64,000 bases of DNA. Source: Clostridium sp. C2-6-12 (GTDB lineage Bacteria > Bacillota > Clostridia > Clostridiales > Clostridiaceae). Below the pieces are notes generated by a model. That model saw only the letters and a list, made by a program, of their open reading frames with translations, was not told the DNA's origin and made no database searches. Location of the stretch: the NCBI RefSeq assembly GCF_009928485.1, contig NZ_JAABNP010000003.1, positions 62,001 through 126,000 on the forward strand. The letters are read 5' to 3'. Of the stretch, positions 18,132-26,954 are shown in pieces (the stretch's first letter is position 1; each line of letters begins with the position of its first letter). Both the position numbers and the translations under genes were made by a program.

Positions 18132-18171
18132 AAAGACATTCTCTCTCACAACCTGAGAAAGAATGTCTTTT
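18132..18171 (-). terminator. Terminator of the BlaI/M56/propeller operon
   Basis: Arms AAAGACATTCT and AGAATGTCTTT enclose an inner TCTC/GAGA stem. On the minus strand the stem is followed by ATTTCTTTTAT. It is about 80 bases after the propeller gene stop. Confidence 0.85.
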
Positions 18172-18248
18172 GCTAAAACGCTATATGCTTATGAGAATAA
18201 TTCTAACAATTATTTGTTATGCTAAATGCAGTTACCTATCTATTTTGC

Positions 18249-19319
18249 TTAATATGAAATAGTTAAATCTGTAATAATTGTATCCTTTTTATATGAATAT
18301 GCCAGCTCTAACTTATTAGTTTTTAAATCATAACTATATACATCTTCTGGCTTACATGTTATTCCATCAACTAATAAATTCCCTACATTTTCAGACGAAG
18401 CTGGAAAATACACTTTAGTTCCATCCTTTGATAAAACTGCATTTTCATGTCCAATATCAGATATAGTATAACTCTTGTCACTCTTAAGCATGTTTTCTGT
18501 CACTATTTTTGTTAATTGACCATTTTCAATATTTAATTCATATATACCTTCATCATTATCATTATTAATATTTCTACCATTAATAATCGCTTTTTTACAA
18601 TCATAGCTATATGAAATTGCATATATAATTGAAGCGTTAATATCTGCAATTTTTCTCATATCTGAGCCATTTGTGTTTAATTCATATATTGAGTGAATAA
18701 AAGAAGGTTGTGGATCACCTTTTTTGTGAACCTTTCCTCTTTTACCATCCTCATCCTTTGAAATCATAATTGATATTATTTTATCATTTCTAACGTCAAA
18801 GCGTTCTATACTTCTATCCTTATCTGCTGCATCAAATACAAATGCTGAATTATCATTAACATTATACTTTTTAATCTTTGGTAAATTAGTACTTTTATCA
18901 AATGTTCCAAAATACACTGTGTTACCATCTTTACCAGCTTTTCCATTAAACTTTCCTAATTTATCTGTAGTAATCTTAGAATTCATATTATTCTTTAAAT
19001 TTAAAGAAAATACTTGCCAAGTTTCTTGCCCAATGGCATTCATATAAACTAAATTATTCTTATCTTCTGTTAAATTTCCGCTTAACCACACTTCTTGATC
19101 TGAAATTAGTTGGTTTGCATCTTTTGTTATTGGATTATATTGTACAATATTACTTTTTCCATCGCCTGTTCTCATTGAAACAATAAGCTCTTCACCACTA
19201 TTATTTAATGTAGTAATTTCAGCTCCATGCGCTACTGGGCTACTTACTATACTTAGTGTGCTTGCAACAAAAATTCCGCACAAAATTAGTTTTAAATTAT
19301 TACTTGAAGTTTTTTTCAT
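18249..19319 (-). CDS. Secreted beta-propeller (TolB-like) protein
   Basis: The 356-residue protein has a signal peptide ending around VAHGAEI (about residue 33) without a lipobox. The remainder is repeated strand units such as NNLVYMNAIGQETWQVF, KDGNTVYFGTFD and DCKKAIINGRN, which fit a WD40/TolB-like six- or seven-bladed propeller. Its repeat style matches the C-terminal half of the adjacent M56 protease, so the two may recognise the same ligand or each other. It is the third gene of the operon, 38 bases after the protease gene. The ligand is unknown. Confidence 0.75.
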   Translation of the reverse strand: MKKTSSNNLKLILCGIFVASTLSIVSSPVAHGAEITTLNNSGEELIVSMRTGDGKSNIVQYNPITKDANQLISDQEVWLSGNLTEDKNNLVYMNAIGQETWQVFSLNLKNNMNSKITTDKLGKFNGKAGKDGNTVYFGTFDKSTNLPKIKKYNVNDNSAFVFDAADKDRSIERFDVRNDKIISIMISKDEDGKRGKVHKKGDPQPSFIHSIYELNTNGSDMRKIADINASIIYAISYSYDCKKAIINGRNINNDNDEGIYELNIENGQLTKIVTENMLKSDKSYTISDIGHENAVLSKDGTKVYFPASSENVGNLLVDGITCKPEDVYSYDLKTNKLELAYSYKKDTIITDLTISY

Positions 19320-19357
19320 TTTCCTTTCATCCTATCTTTACTGTAATTTATTTTTAA

Positions 19358-21703
19358 TTATTTTATAAAAACATCAATAACCATTTCTGTTTGATAATGA
19401 CCATAGTAACTTGTATTTGTATAAGCTTTTTTGAAACTCAAAGAATCTCCAAGCTTAGTTTCAACACCATCTTTTGTTTTCATTAAACTAAAGGAATCTC
19501 CATCTTCTCTTATAAATAATACTTCATTATTTTTTATATCCGCAGGCATAAAGTCAAAATATTTTCCATTAGTTAATTGAGTTACTTTTTGATTTTCTAA
19601 ATTTATTTCATAAATATTATGAGGTGCATTTATCCATGTCTTTAAAAGATTTTCTCCATCGTTTTTATATTCCAACTTATTACTTGAAGAATATAAAATA
19701 CTCTTACCATCCTTAGAATATGATGGTGTCATTGAAACTTGATTTTCTGGAAGCAAGTTTACAAATTTATTTGTATCAATATTAAAAACTCCTAAGGTCT
19801 TATTGTTAAACATATCTCTATATTGACCTGCATTAACTGCAATAAGCTTACTATTTAGCGGATTTTGAGAAATATTATTTTTATATGCTAGTCCATAAAC
19901 ATTTCTATCTTTTGCATTGTCATTGTTTCCACCTTCAATAAGCTTATTATTTTCTATATCATATATAACAAATTCATTAATATCAGATGACATTGATCCA
20001 GAATTAGGCTTGTTCCAAATATAAATATATTTATCATCATTTGATAATCCATATATTGTAGGTGTTGACCCAATTTCTACAAGCATTTGAGCATTTGTAT
20101 GATCCTCTCCTATTTCTTCATTCCCTGCTTCTTTACTTTCCAATAAAAGTTTTTCTGAATTGCTATCTAAATCAAAGCTTACTATTCCAAGAGATTTTGA
20201 ATAGGAATCCTTACCATCTTTATATTCCAGCTTTTTATTAGCATATACTATATTTTTACTATCACAATAAATATTATAGTATTTATATTCATTGCTGATT
20301 AAATTTGTTGATTTCTTTATATCAACACTATACTTTGACATCCCAGTATTATTTGTAGAATAAATCAATTCTCCTTTACTGTCAAAATTGTATCCTAATA
20401 TTGCTTTTGCTACTTCTTGCTTTTCCTTGGTACTTATATTGCATACAAATAAATTATCATCTTTTGTATACGCAACATAAAATCCATCTTTAGATATTAC
20501 AGGCTTCTTAATTTGAACGCCTTCATCAAGCTTAACTGGATTATTTTCTTTTAATTCTGACATATACAACCCATCATCTGCAACAAATACAGCAAAATCA
20601 TTTGCTTTAGCTATCGCAGAAGATTCATTTAACTTATTTGAAGAATTCGCTGTAATATTATTTGCAGCAAATACACTTGTAGAAGTAAATATTATTGCAG
20701 CAATAAGTGATAAGCTAGCAATTAATTTTTTTGATTTTTGAAAATAAATTATCTTTTTCAACCTTTTTTCAAGCTCCTTTCTACTCTTACATACTGAGGT
20801 ACCTACAACTAATGATCTGTTTTGGGAATATTCTATTAACTCTAGAATAACTTCGCCATAATACTTTCGCTTAGATTTATCCAAATTCTTTACCATTTGT
20901 TCATCTAAGGATAATTCGCAAACTATATTTATATTACTTCTAATAAAATACACAATAGGATTAAACCAATTTATTATGTTTACTACTAATGAAAAAATTT
21001 TCACAATTAAATCTTTGCGTTTATAATGAATTAATTCATGGGTAAATATCATTTCAAGTTTATTTTCACTATATTCCATTTTAGGCACTATAATTATTGG
21101 ATTAAATATTCCTACTATCATTGGACTTTTAATTTTTATACTTTCTTTAACTATTATTTTTTTACTTATATTCAAAGCTTTCTTACAATTTTTTAACACA
21201 CAATATAAATAACTATCTTCTTCCACTTCATGACTCACAGATCTTAGCCTTTTATAAAAAGATTTGTAGACATATATTTCTCTTCCTAAAAATATGATAA
21301 TTCCTGTTATCCAAATGCCTAGTATTATTTCTGCTACAGAAATCTTATATGATTGTGTTTGTCCACTTTCCTTAATAACTGTTTGATTTTTATCTTCAGC
21401 TATATTTTGATTTTCTTCTTGTGATATTTTTTCATTATCCGCTGATTGAATTTTAGATATTTTATTATCTCCTATTATTCTACTAACTGTTTCTGTAGGA
21501 ACTGGCACTTTATAATCTACTATTTTAGGTAAAGTAACCAAGCTTCCTATTGGTAAAATAAAAATGCACATTGTTAAAACTAACATATAATAATGCCAAG
21601 TATCACTAAATAGCTTTTTTGTAATTGGCTTAAACATACTAATAACTAAAAATAATATACTTCCACTTAAGGACATTTTAAAAATAAAATCTACCCATTC
21701 CAT
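19358..21703 (-). CDS. M56-family membrane metalloprotease fused to a C-terminal beta-propeller
   Basis: The 781-residue protein combines a BlaR1/MecR1-type protease with a propeller. Membrane segments lie at about 10-25, 38-57, 122-140 and 328-346. The zinc site is HELIH at residues 222-226, with the later CELSLDEQ glutamate near 263-268. Where BlaR1 carries a penicillin-binding sensor, this protein has about 430 extracellular residues of repeated blade-like units (KDGFYVAYTKDDNLF, SKDGKSILYSSSNK and others). By analogy with BlaR1, it should sense an extracellular signal and cause loss of the BlaI-type repressor encoded two bases upstream. The fused sensor is unusual to me. The family is sure; the ligand is unknown. 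Confidence 0.85.
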   Translation of the reverse strand: MEWVDFIFKMSLSGSILFLVISMFKPITKKLFSDTWHYYMLVLTMCIFILPIGSLVTLPKIVDYKVPVPTETVSRIIGDNKISKIQSADNEKISQEENQNIAEDKNQTVIKESGQTQSYKISVAEIILGIWITGIIIFLGREIYVYKSFYKRLRSVSHEVEEDSYLYCVLKNCKKALNISKKIIVKESIKIKSPMIVGIFNPIIIVPKMEYSENKLEMIFTHELIHYKRKDLIVKIFSLVVNIINWFNPIVYFIRSNINIVCELSLDEQMVKNLDKSKRKYYGEVILELIEYSQNRSLVVGTSVCKSRKELEKRLKKIIYFQKSKKLIASLSLIAAIIFTSTSVFAANNITANSSNKLNESSAIAKANDFAVFVADDGLYMSELKENNPVKLDEGVQIKKPVISKDGFYVAYTKDDNLFVCNISTKEKQEVAKAILGYNFDSKGELIYSTNNTGMSKYSVDIKKSTNLISNEYKYYNIYCDSKNIVYANKKLEYKDGKDSYSKSLGIVSFDLDSNSEKLLLESKEAGNEEIGEDHTNAQMLVEIGSTPTIYGLSNDDKYIYIWNKPNSGSMSSDINEFVIYDIENNKLIEGGNNDNAKDRNVYGLAYKNNISQNPLNSKLIAVNAGQYRDMFNNKTLGVFNIDTNKFVNLLPENQVSMTPSYSKDGKSILYSSSNKLEYKNDGENLLKTWINAPHNIYEINLENQKVTQLTNGKYFDFMPADIKNNEVLFIREDGDSFSLMKTKDGVETKLGDSLSFKKAYTNTSYYGHYQTEMVIDVFIK

Positions 21704-21705
21704 CT

Positions 21706-22074
21706 TTATACCTCTTTAATCCAATTCTTTAAATCTGCAATATCTTTTTTACTTATTTTTCTGCTGTTATAAAGAGTTGCAATGAAATTTTTTATTGATC
21801 CATTATGCATATCATCTAGAAATACATCTGTTTGAACCGCCTTATATTCTTCTTCTGTAACTTTGGGTGAATAATGATTAAGCTTTCCAACTTTTTTCAC
21901 CATTAAAACGTCCTTTTCAATTAATCTTGTTACAAGTGTCATTACTGTGGTAGTCTTCCAAGAATTTTCTTTAGGCAGCTTCTCTAATATTTCTGAGGTA
22001 GTAAGCTCTTTATTTTCTTCCCATATGATTTTCATTATTTCCATTTCTGCTTCTGTAATTTTTCCTATTTTCAT
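21706..22074 (-). CDS. BlaI/MecI/CopY-family repressor
   Basis: This 122-residue winged-helix repressor starts MKIGKITEAEMEIMKIIWEE. It has the TTTVMTLVTRLIEKDVL recognition region and the KVGKLNHYSPKVTEEEY wing typical of Penicillinase_R proteins. Such dimers are inactivated by the partner M56 protease. I chose the ATG at 22072-22074, eight bases after AAGGGAG. It is first in its operon, and two matching 13-base dyads sit on its promoter, so autorepression is expected. It need not concern beta-lactams, since the partner lacks a penicillin-binding domain. Confidence 0.92.
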   Translation of the reverse strand: MKIGKITEAEMEIMKIIWEENKELTTSEILEKLPKENSWKTTTVMTLVTRLIEKDVLMVKKVGKLNHYSPKVTEEEYKAVQTDVFLDDMHNGSIKNFIATLYNSRKISKKDIADLKNWIKEV

Positions 22075-22098
22075 ATTCCATGCTCCCTTCATAATTTT

Positions 22099-22149
22099 CT
22101 ACAGCTTGTAGTACATTTACATACTACACCTTGTAGAATATCCTGTCAA
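22099..22149 (-). promoter_or_regulatory. Promoter with two BlaI-type operators
   Basis: On the minus strand TTGACA (22144-22149) and TAGTAT (22121-22126) are 17 bases apart. Two dyads, CTACA-3-TGTAG, are at 22099-22111 and 22124-22136 with centres 25 bases apart. One fills the promoter spacer and the other the start region. The TACA/TGTA core matches BlaI/MecI operators. Confidence 0.85.
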
Positions 22150-22198
22150 TATATTCCTAGGATTTTTTTGCAAATTTTATCAATTCCTACTATAAATA

Positions 22199-22247
22199 AA
22201 CACGTCACTACTTATTGATTATTTAAACCCATAAGTAATAACGTGTT
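22199..22247 (-). other. Imperfect inverted repeat downstream of the purine operon
   Basis: Arms ACACGT...TACTTAT and ATAAGTA...ACGTGT enclose 15 bases. It may be a second, weak terminator for purD or an insulating hairpin before the blaI promoter. The remainder of the 22075-22436 gap holds the operator and the terminator listed separately. Confidence 0.4.
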
Positions 22248-22355
22248 AATTTATAATGCTAATTATTTTTCTAATGTGCTTTCTAAGCTTTTCAAAGCAT
22301 CTTATTTATACATATTTTTTAATACACAATTTTCTTTAATTTCTTATAAAAATAA

Positions 22356-22393
22356 TTCAAAAAATCCTCATAAGACAAACTCTTATGAGGATT
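22356..22393 (-). terminator. Terminator of the purine operon
   Basis: Perfect 13-base arms AATCCTCATAAGA and TCTTATGAGGATT with a 5-base loop are followed on the minus strand by TTTTTGAATT. It is about 45 bases after the purD stop. Confidence 0.92.
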
Positions 22394-22436
22394 AATAAAC
22401 ATAAAATCTACTATATAAAAATATCTTGTAAAATAT

Positions 22437-23687
22437 TTATTTATGTGTTCCAATATCGGTTCTGCAATAAGCACCTTCAAAAGTAACATATTTTATGTTT
22501 TCATAAGCATCACTTCTAGCTTCTTCTACAGTTTCTCCAACACCAATAACTGATAATACTCTACCACCATTTGTCTTTAAAACTCCATTCTCTGCTTTAG
22601 CTCCAGCTAAAAATACCTTATCTCTTACTTTTTCATCTATTGCTATTTCATAGCCCTTTTTAAAGTCTCCTGGATAACCTCCTGAAGCTAAAACTACATT
22701 TATGCAAACTCCGTCATTCCACTCAATGGTAGTTTTATACAATTCTTCTCGAAGTGCTGCTTCAATAACTTCAACTAAATCACTTTCCATTAAGTAAAGG
22801 ACTGATTGAGTTTCAGGATCACCCATTCTAACGTTGTATTCTAAAAGATATGTTCCTTTTTTAGTTATCATGATTCCAAAGAATATAATTCCTTTATAAT
22901 CAAAACCTTCTTCACGAATACCAGTTAAAGTTTTAGCCATAATATTGTCTTCAAAATCCTTCATCACTTCATCAGTCACATAGGGATTGGGAGCCATAAC
23001 TCCCATTCCACCTGTATTAGGGCCTTTTCCACCATCAAATATCTGCTTATGATCTTTACCTGATATAAATGGAATTATTGTTTTTCCATCTGTAATAGAA
23101 AGAATTGAAGCTTCAACACCTTCAAGAAATTCTTCAATTACTATTTTTTGTCCCGCACCATTAAAGATATCTTCTACCATGTATGATTTTACTGCTGCTA
23201 CAGCTTCTTCCTTATTTTCACAAATAGCAACCCCTTTTCCTGCTGCCAGTCCATCAGCTTTAACAACGGTTGGATATGGACAAGTTTCTAAGTACTTAAG
23301 AGCTTCTTCTACATCAATAAATGTTTCATATTCAGCTGTTTTAACTCCATACTTTTTCATAAATTCTTTTGAGAAGCTTTTACTACCTTCAAGCTGTGCT
23401 GCTGTCTCAGCTGGTCCAAAAATTTTCAAACCTTCTTTTTTGAATTTATTTACTATGCCTTTTGTTAATGGATCTTCTGGTCCAACTATAGTTAAATCAA
23501 TTATTTCTTTTTGAGCAAATTTAACTAGCTCATCAATATCAGTTATATTGATATTTTCACATTTGTTTTCAATTGCAGTTCCACCATTACCTGGTGCAAC
23601 AAATATTTTTTCTACCTTTGGGCTTTTAGCTAATTTCCATGCTAAAGCATGTTCTCTACCGCCTGATCCAATTAAAAGAAGTTTCAT
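22437..23687 (-). CDS. purD: Phosphoribosylamine-glycine ligase
   Basis: PurD ligates glycine to phosphoribosylamine using ATP, the second step to IMP. The 416-residue ATP-grasp protein begins MKLLLIGSGGREHALAWKLA. It has VVKADGLAAGKGV, SGKDHKQIFDGGKGPNTGGMG and VRMGDPETQ motifs. I chose the ATG at 23685-23687 because TTGGAGG lies nine bases upstream; a frame reaching 23759 adds residues unlike the family. It is the last gene of the operon, separated from purH by 138 bases containing a decayed repeat. Confidence 0.97.
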   Translation of the reverse strand: MKLLLIGSGGREHALAWKLAKSPKVEKIFVAPGNGGTAIENKCENINITDIDELVKFAQKEIIDLTIVGPEDPLTKGIVNKFKKEGLKIFGPAETAAQLEGSKSFSKEFMKKYGVKTAEYETFIDVEEALKYLETCPYPTVVKADGLAAGKGVAICENKEEAVAAVKSYMVEDIFNGAGQKIVIEEFLEGVEASILSITDGKTIIPFISGKDHKQIFDGGKGPNTGGMGVMAPNPYVTDEVMKDFEDNIMAKTLTGIREEGFDYKGIIFFGIMITKKGTYLLEYNVRMGDPETQSVLYLMESDLVEVIEAALREELYKTTIEWNDGVCINVVLASGGYPGDFKKGYEIAIDEKVRDKVFLAGAKAENGVLKTNGGRVLSVIGVGETVEEARSDAYENIKYVTFEGAYCRTDIGTHK

Positions 23688-23740
23688 AAAATATACCTCC
23701 AAAAAAATATTGAATTCACAATCTATAATTAAGAAATGAG

Positions 23741-23780
23741 AACCAAGGTTAAAACTCAAAGAAAACTTTCCCTATGTGCC
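23741..23780 (-). repeat. Decayed relative of the GGAAAAGTT element, purH-purD gap
   Basis: On the minus strand it reads CATAGGGAAAGTTTTC, then TTTGAG and TAACC. This parallels CATAGGAAAAGTTCTG...TTTGAG...TAAC at 9101-9140. The hairpin is mostly lost. Confidence 0.35.
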
Positions 23781-23825
23781 TTATTCCCTAATTCTCAATT
23801 GTACATCCTAAATTACCAGTTGATT

Positions 23826-25331
23826 TTAGTGCTTAAAGTGTCTATATCCCGTAAGAACCATTGCTATTCCATGTTCATTACAAGCATCTATTGATTGTTG
23901 ATCATTTAATGATCCACCTGGTTGTATTATTGCTTTAATTCCATATTTAGCTGCTTCATCAACTACATCTCTGAATGGGAAGAAAGCATCTGAGGCAAGA
24001 ATTGTAGCTCCTTTTCCTCTCTTTAAAGCATCTTCTGTCGGCCATATTCTGTTAACTTGGCCACCACCAATTCCTAGAGCTATTCCATTGTGAGCAACAA
24101 CAATAGCATTTGACTTAACATATTTAACTACTTTCATACCAAATAATAAATCTTTCATTTCTTCATCAGTTGGTTTCTTTTCAGTTACTACTTTAATTTC
24201 TTCTATTAGCTTATTATCTTCTTCTTGAACTAGCATTGCACCATCAACTGTAACCATGTATTTATCAGCTTTTGGTGTATTTTTAAATTTAAGAACTCTT
24301 AAGTTTTTCTTAGTCTTTAATACTTCTAATGCATCTTCATCATAATCTGGAGCTGCAATAACTTCTAAGAAGATTTTAACCATTTCTTCTGCCGTCTTCT
24401 TATCTACTTTTCTGTTAAATCCAATGATTCCACCAAAGATTGAAGTTGGATCTACTTCATAGGCCTTCATATAAGCTTCATAAGAATCTTTTCCAACAGC
24501 AACACCACATGGTGTATTATGCTTTAAAGCACAACAAGCTGGTTCATCAAATTCATTAGCACATTTCCAAGCTATATCGCAATCTTTAAAGTTATTATAA
24601 GATAATTCTTTACCATTTAATACTTCAAAAGTATTCATAGCTCCATCAAGCATTGTTGAAGAATAAACAGCAGCACTTTGATGTGAATTTTCACCATATC
24701 TTAGCCCTTGCATTTTCTTATATGAAACTGAGAGATATTCTGGATATTCTTCTTCATCTCCTAATAAGAAGTTTGAAATAGCTCCATCATAAGCACTCAT
24801 AAGGTTAAATACTTTACCAGCTAATCTCTTTTTAGTCTTTAATGATGCTTCTCCATTTGCTTGAATTTCTTCTATAACAACATTATAATCATTCTTATCA
24901 GAAATTACCACAACGTCTTGGAAGTTCTTAGCTGCAGCTCTAAGCATTGTAGGCCCGCCAATATCTATAAATTCAACTTTTTCTTCAAATTCTAGGTCTT
25001 CTTTAACTTTTTCAAAGAATGGATAAAGATTTACTACAACATAATCTATTGTGTGAATATCTCTTCCTTTTAATGTATTCATATGCTCTTCATTATCTCT
25101 TATTGCAAGTATTCCAGCATGAACTAATGGATGAAGAGTCTTAACTCTACCATCTAACATTTCTGGAAAATTAGTAACTTCATTTATTTCAATTACATCT
25201 AATCCATTTTCTTTTAAATATTTATAAGTTCCACCTGTTGATACAATTTCAACATCCTTAGATACTAAAAACTTAGCGAAATCTAAAACTCCATCTTTAT
25301 CAAATACACTTATTAAAGCTCTCTTTTTCAT
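23826..25331 (-). CDS. purH: Bifunctional AICAR formyltransferase/IMP cyclohydrolase
   Basis: PurH carries out the last two steps to IMP. The 501-residue protein has the N-terminal MGS-like cyclohydrolase domain ([37 protein letters not shown]). The C-terminal AICAR transformylase domain has [16 protein letters not shown] and [11 protein letters not shown] motifs. I chose the ATG at 25329-25331 with GTGGGG upstream; a longer frame to 25394 runs back through purN. Length is slightly below the 510-530 usual but all motifs are present. The gene order purN-purH-purD is typical. Confidence 0.97.
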   Translation of the reverse strand: MKKRALISVFDKDGVLDFAKFLVSKDVEIVSTGGTYKYLKENGLDVIEINEVTNFPEMLDGRVKTLHPLVHAGILAIRDNEEHMNTLKGRDIHTIDYVVVNLYPFFEKVKEDLEFEEKVEFIDIGGPTMLRAAAKNFQDVVVISDKNDYNVVIEEIQANGEASLKTKKRLAGKVFNLMSAYDGAISNFLLGDEEEYPEYLSVSYKKMQGLRYGENSHQSAAVYSSTMLDGAMNTFEVLNGKELSYNNFKDCDIAWKCANEFDEPACCALKHNTPCGVAVGKDSYEAYMKAYEVDPTSIFGGIIGFNRKVDKKTAEEMVKIFLEVIAAPDYDEDALEVLKTKKNLRVLKFKNTPKADKYMVTVDGAMLVQEEDNKLIEEIKVVTEKKPTDEEMKDLLFGMKVVKYVKSNAIVVAHNGIALGIGGGQVNRIWPTEDALKRGKGATILASDAFFPFRDVVDEAAKYGIKAIIQPGGSLNDQQSIDACNEHGIAMVLTGYRHFKH

Positions 25332-25347
25332 AAAAACCCCACTTTCT

Positions 25348-25956
25348 TTAACTGATTCTCGCTTTTCCGTTAACAAATTCAACTCTGCCTTCACTTATAA
25401 GCTTAATTGCTTCTGGCAATATTATATGTTCTTTTTCTAATATTCTATTTTGAAGAGTTTCTGCATCATCTTCAAAATAAACTGGTACAGCATCTTGAAG
25501 AAGAATTGCTCCTCCATCAACCTCTGAATTTACAAAATGCACTGTGCATCCTGAAAATTTCACTCCACTTTTTATTACAGCTTCATGAACCTTAAGTCCG
25601 TACATTCCAGGTCCACAAAAAGAAGGAATTAAAGATGGATGAATATTTATTATTTTATTATCAAATTCTTTTAATATATCTCCATCTAAAATTGCTAAAA
25701 ATCCTGCAAGAACTATTAAATCAACCTTCCCCTTAGTTAATTCCAAGATCTTGTTAGAGGATTCTTCCCCATATTCTTTCCTACTGACAACAAAAGTATC
25801 TATATTATGTTTTTTCGCTCTCTCCAAAGCATAAATATTATCACGGCTTCCAATAACCATTTCTATTTTTACATCTAATTTTTTACTTTCTACTGAATCT
25901 ATTATAGATTGAAGGTCTGTTCCTCCCCCTGAAACAAGAACTGCTATTTTAAACAA
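25348..25956 (-). CDS. purN: Phosphoribosylglycinamide formyltransferase
   Basis: PurN transfers a formyl group from 10-formyl-THF to GAR. The 202-residue protein has [15 protein letters not shown] at the start and the catalytic [11 protein letters not shown] motif (Asn and His). GCTVHFV and a [12 protein letters not shown] segment complete the family pattern. The start is a TTG (25954-25956) placed eight to nine bases after GGAGGTG. Both lie inside the last codons of purM, giving a 13-base overlap. The rare start suggests translation coupled to purM. Confidence 0.95.
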   Translation of the reverse strand: MFKIAVLVSGGGTDLQSIIDSVESKKLDVKIEMVIGSRDNIYALERAKKHNIDTFVVSRKEYGEESSNKILELTKGKVDLIVLAGFLAILDGDILKEFDNKIINIHPSLIPSFCGPGMYGLKVHEAVIKSGVKFSGCTVHFVNSEVDGGAILLQDAVPVYFEDDAETLQNRILEKEHIILPEAIKLISEGRVEFVNGKARIS

Positions 25957-26945
25957 ATACCTTCACCTCCAGATGTAACATAACCTATTTCATAAGCTTT
26001 TTCACCCATTTCAATTAATTCTTTAATAATAGGTGCTACATCTTTTTCGTTAACAGCAAGCACAAAGCCGATTCCCATATTGAAAGTATTATACATGTGA
26101 TCTTTATCCACACCTTTTTCAATAATTCTTTCAAATATAGGTGGAAGTGGATATGAATCTTTATTTATTACAGCTGTAAATTCTCCACCATTAAACATTC
26201 TTGGAACATTTTCAATAAAGCCTCCACCAGTAACATGAGCCATTCCTTTAATTTCATAGCTTTCTAACAATTTAAGAACAGGCTTAACGTAAATCTTAGT
26301 TGGAGTAATTAATGTTTTCCATACTTCTTCACCGTTAAATTCTTCATTTAAATCTGGGAAGATCTTTCTTATTAAGGAATAACCATTAGAATGAACTCCT
26401 GAAGAAGCAATTCCTATTAATTTATCTCCTTCTTTAATATTGCTACCATTGATAATCTTATCTTTATCAGCAATACCTACTGCAAATCCAGCCATATCAT
26501 ATTCTCCATCAGAATAAAAACCTGGCATTTCCGCAGTTTCTCCACCAATTAAAGCACAGTCAGAATCTACACAACCATCTGATATCCCTTTAACTAAGTC
26601 AGATGCAACTTCTGCTTCGAGTTTTCCACAAGCTATATAATCTAAGAAAAATAATGGTTTAGCTCCATGACATAAAATATCATTTACACACATAGCTACA
26701 CAATCAATTCCAACTGTATCATATTTTTTATTCTTAAATGCAATTTCAAGCTTAGTTCCAACTCCATCTGTACCAGAAACTAAAACTGGCTTTTCATATC
26801 CTGATGGTAATTCAACCATTCCAGCAAAACTTCCAAGTCCATTTAATACATATTGACTCATAGTTCTAGCTGCATATTCCTTTATTAATTTAACTGATCT
26901 GTAACCTTCTTCTATATTAACTCCAGCTTCTTTGTAAGTAATCAT
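25944..26945 (-). CDS. purM: Phosphoribosylformylglycinamidine cyclo-ligase
   Basis: PurM makes AIR from FGAM with ATP. The 333-residue protein shows TYKEAGVNIEEG at the N-terminus, VSGTDGVGTKL, CVNDILCHGAKPLFFLDY, GGETAEMPGFY, and AHVTGGGFIENVPR. Length and motif order are those of the family. The 3' end contains the ribosome site and start codon of purN. It follows purF after 9 bases. Confidence 0.97.
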   Translation of the reverse strand: MITYKEAGVNIEEGYRSVKLIKEYAARTMSQYVLNGLGSFAGMVELPSGYEKPVLVSGTDGVGTKLEIAFKNKKYDTVGIDCVAMCVNDILCHGAKPLFFLDYIACGKLEAEVASDLVKGISDGCVDSDCALIGGETAEMPGFYSDGEYDMAGFAVGIADKDKIINGSNIKEGDKLIGIASSGVHSNGYSLIRKIFPDLNEEFNGEEVWKTLITPTKIYVKPVLKLLESYEIKGMAHVTGGGFIENVPRMFNGGEFTAVINKDSYPLPPIFERIIEKGVDKDHMYNTFNMGIGFVLAVNEKDVAPIIKELIEMGEKAYEIGYVTSGGEGICLK

Positions 26946-26954
26946 CTATTAATC

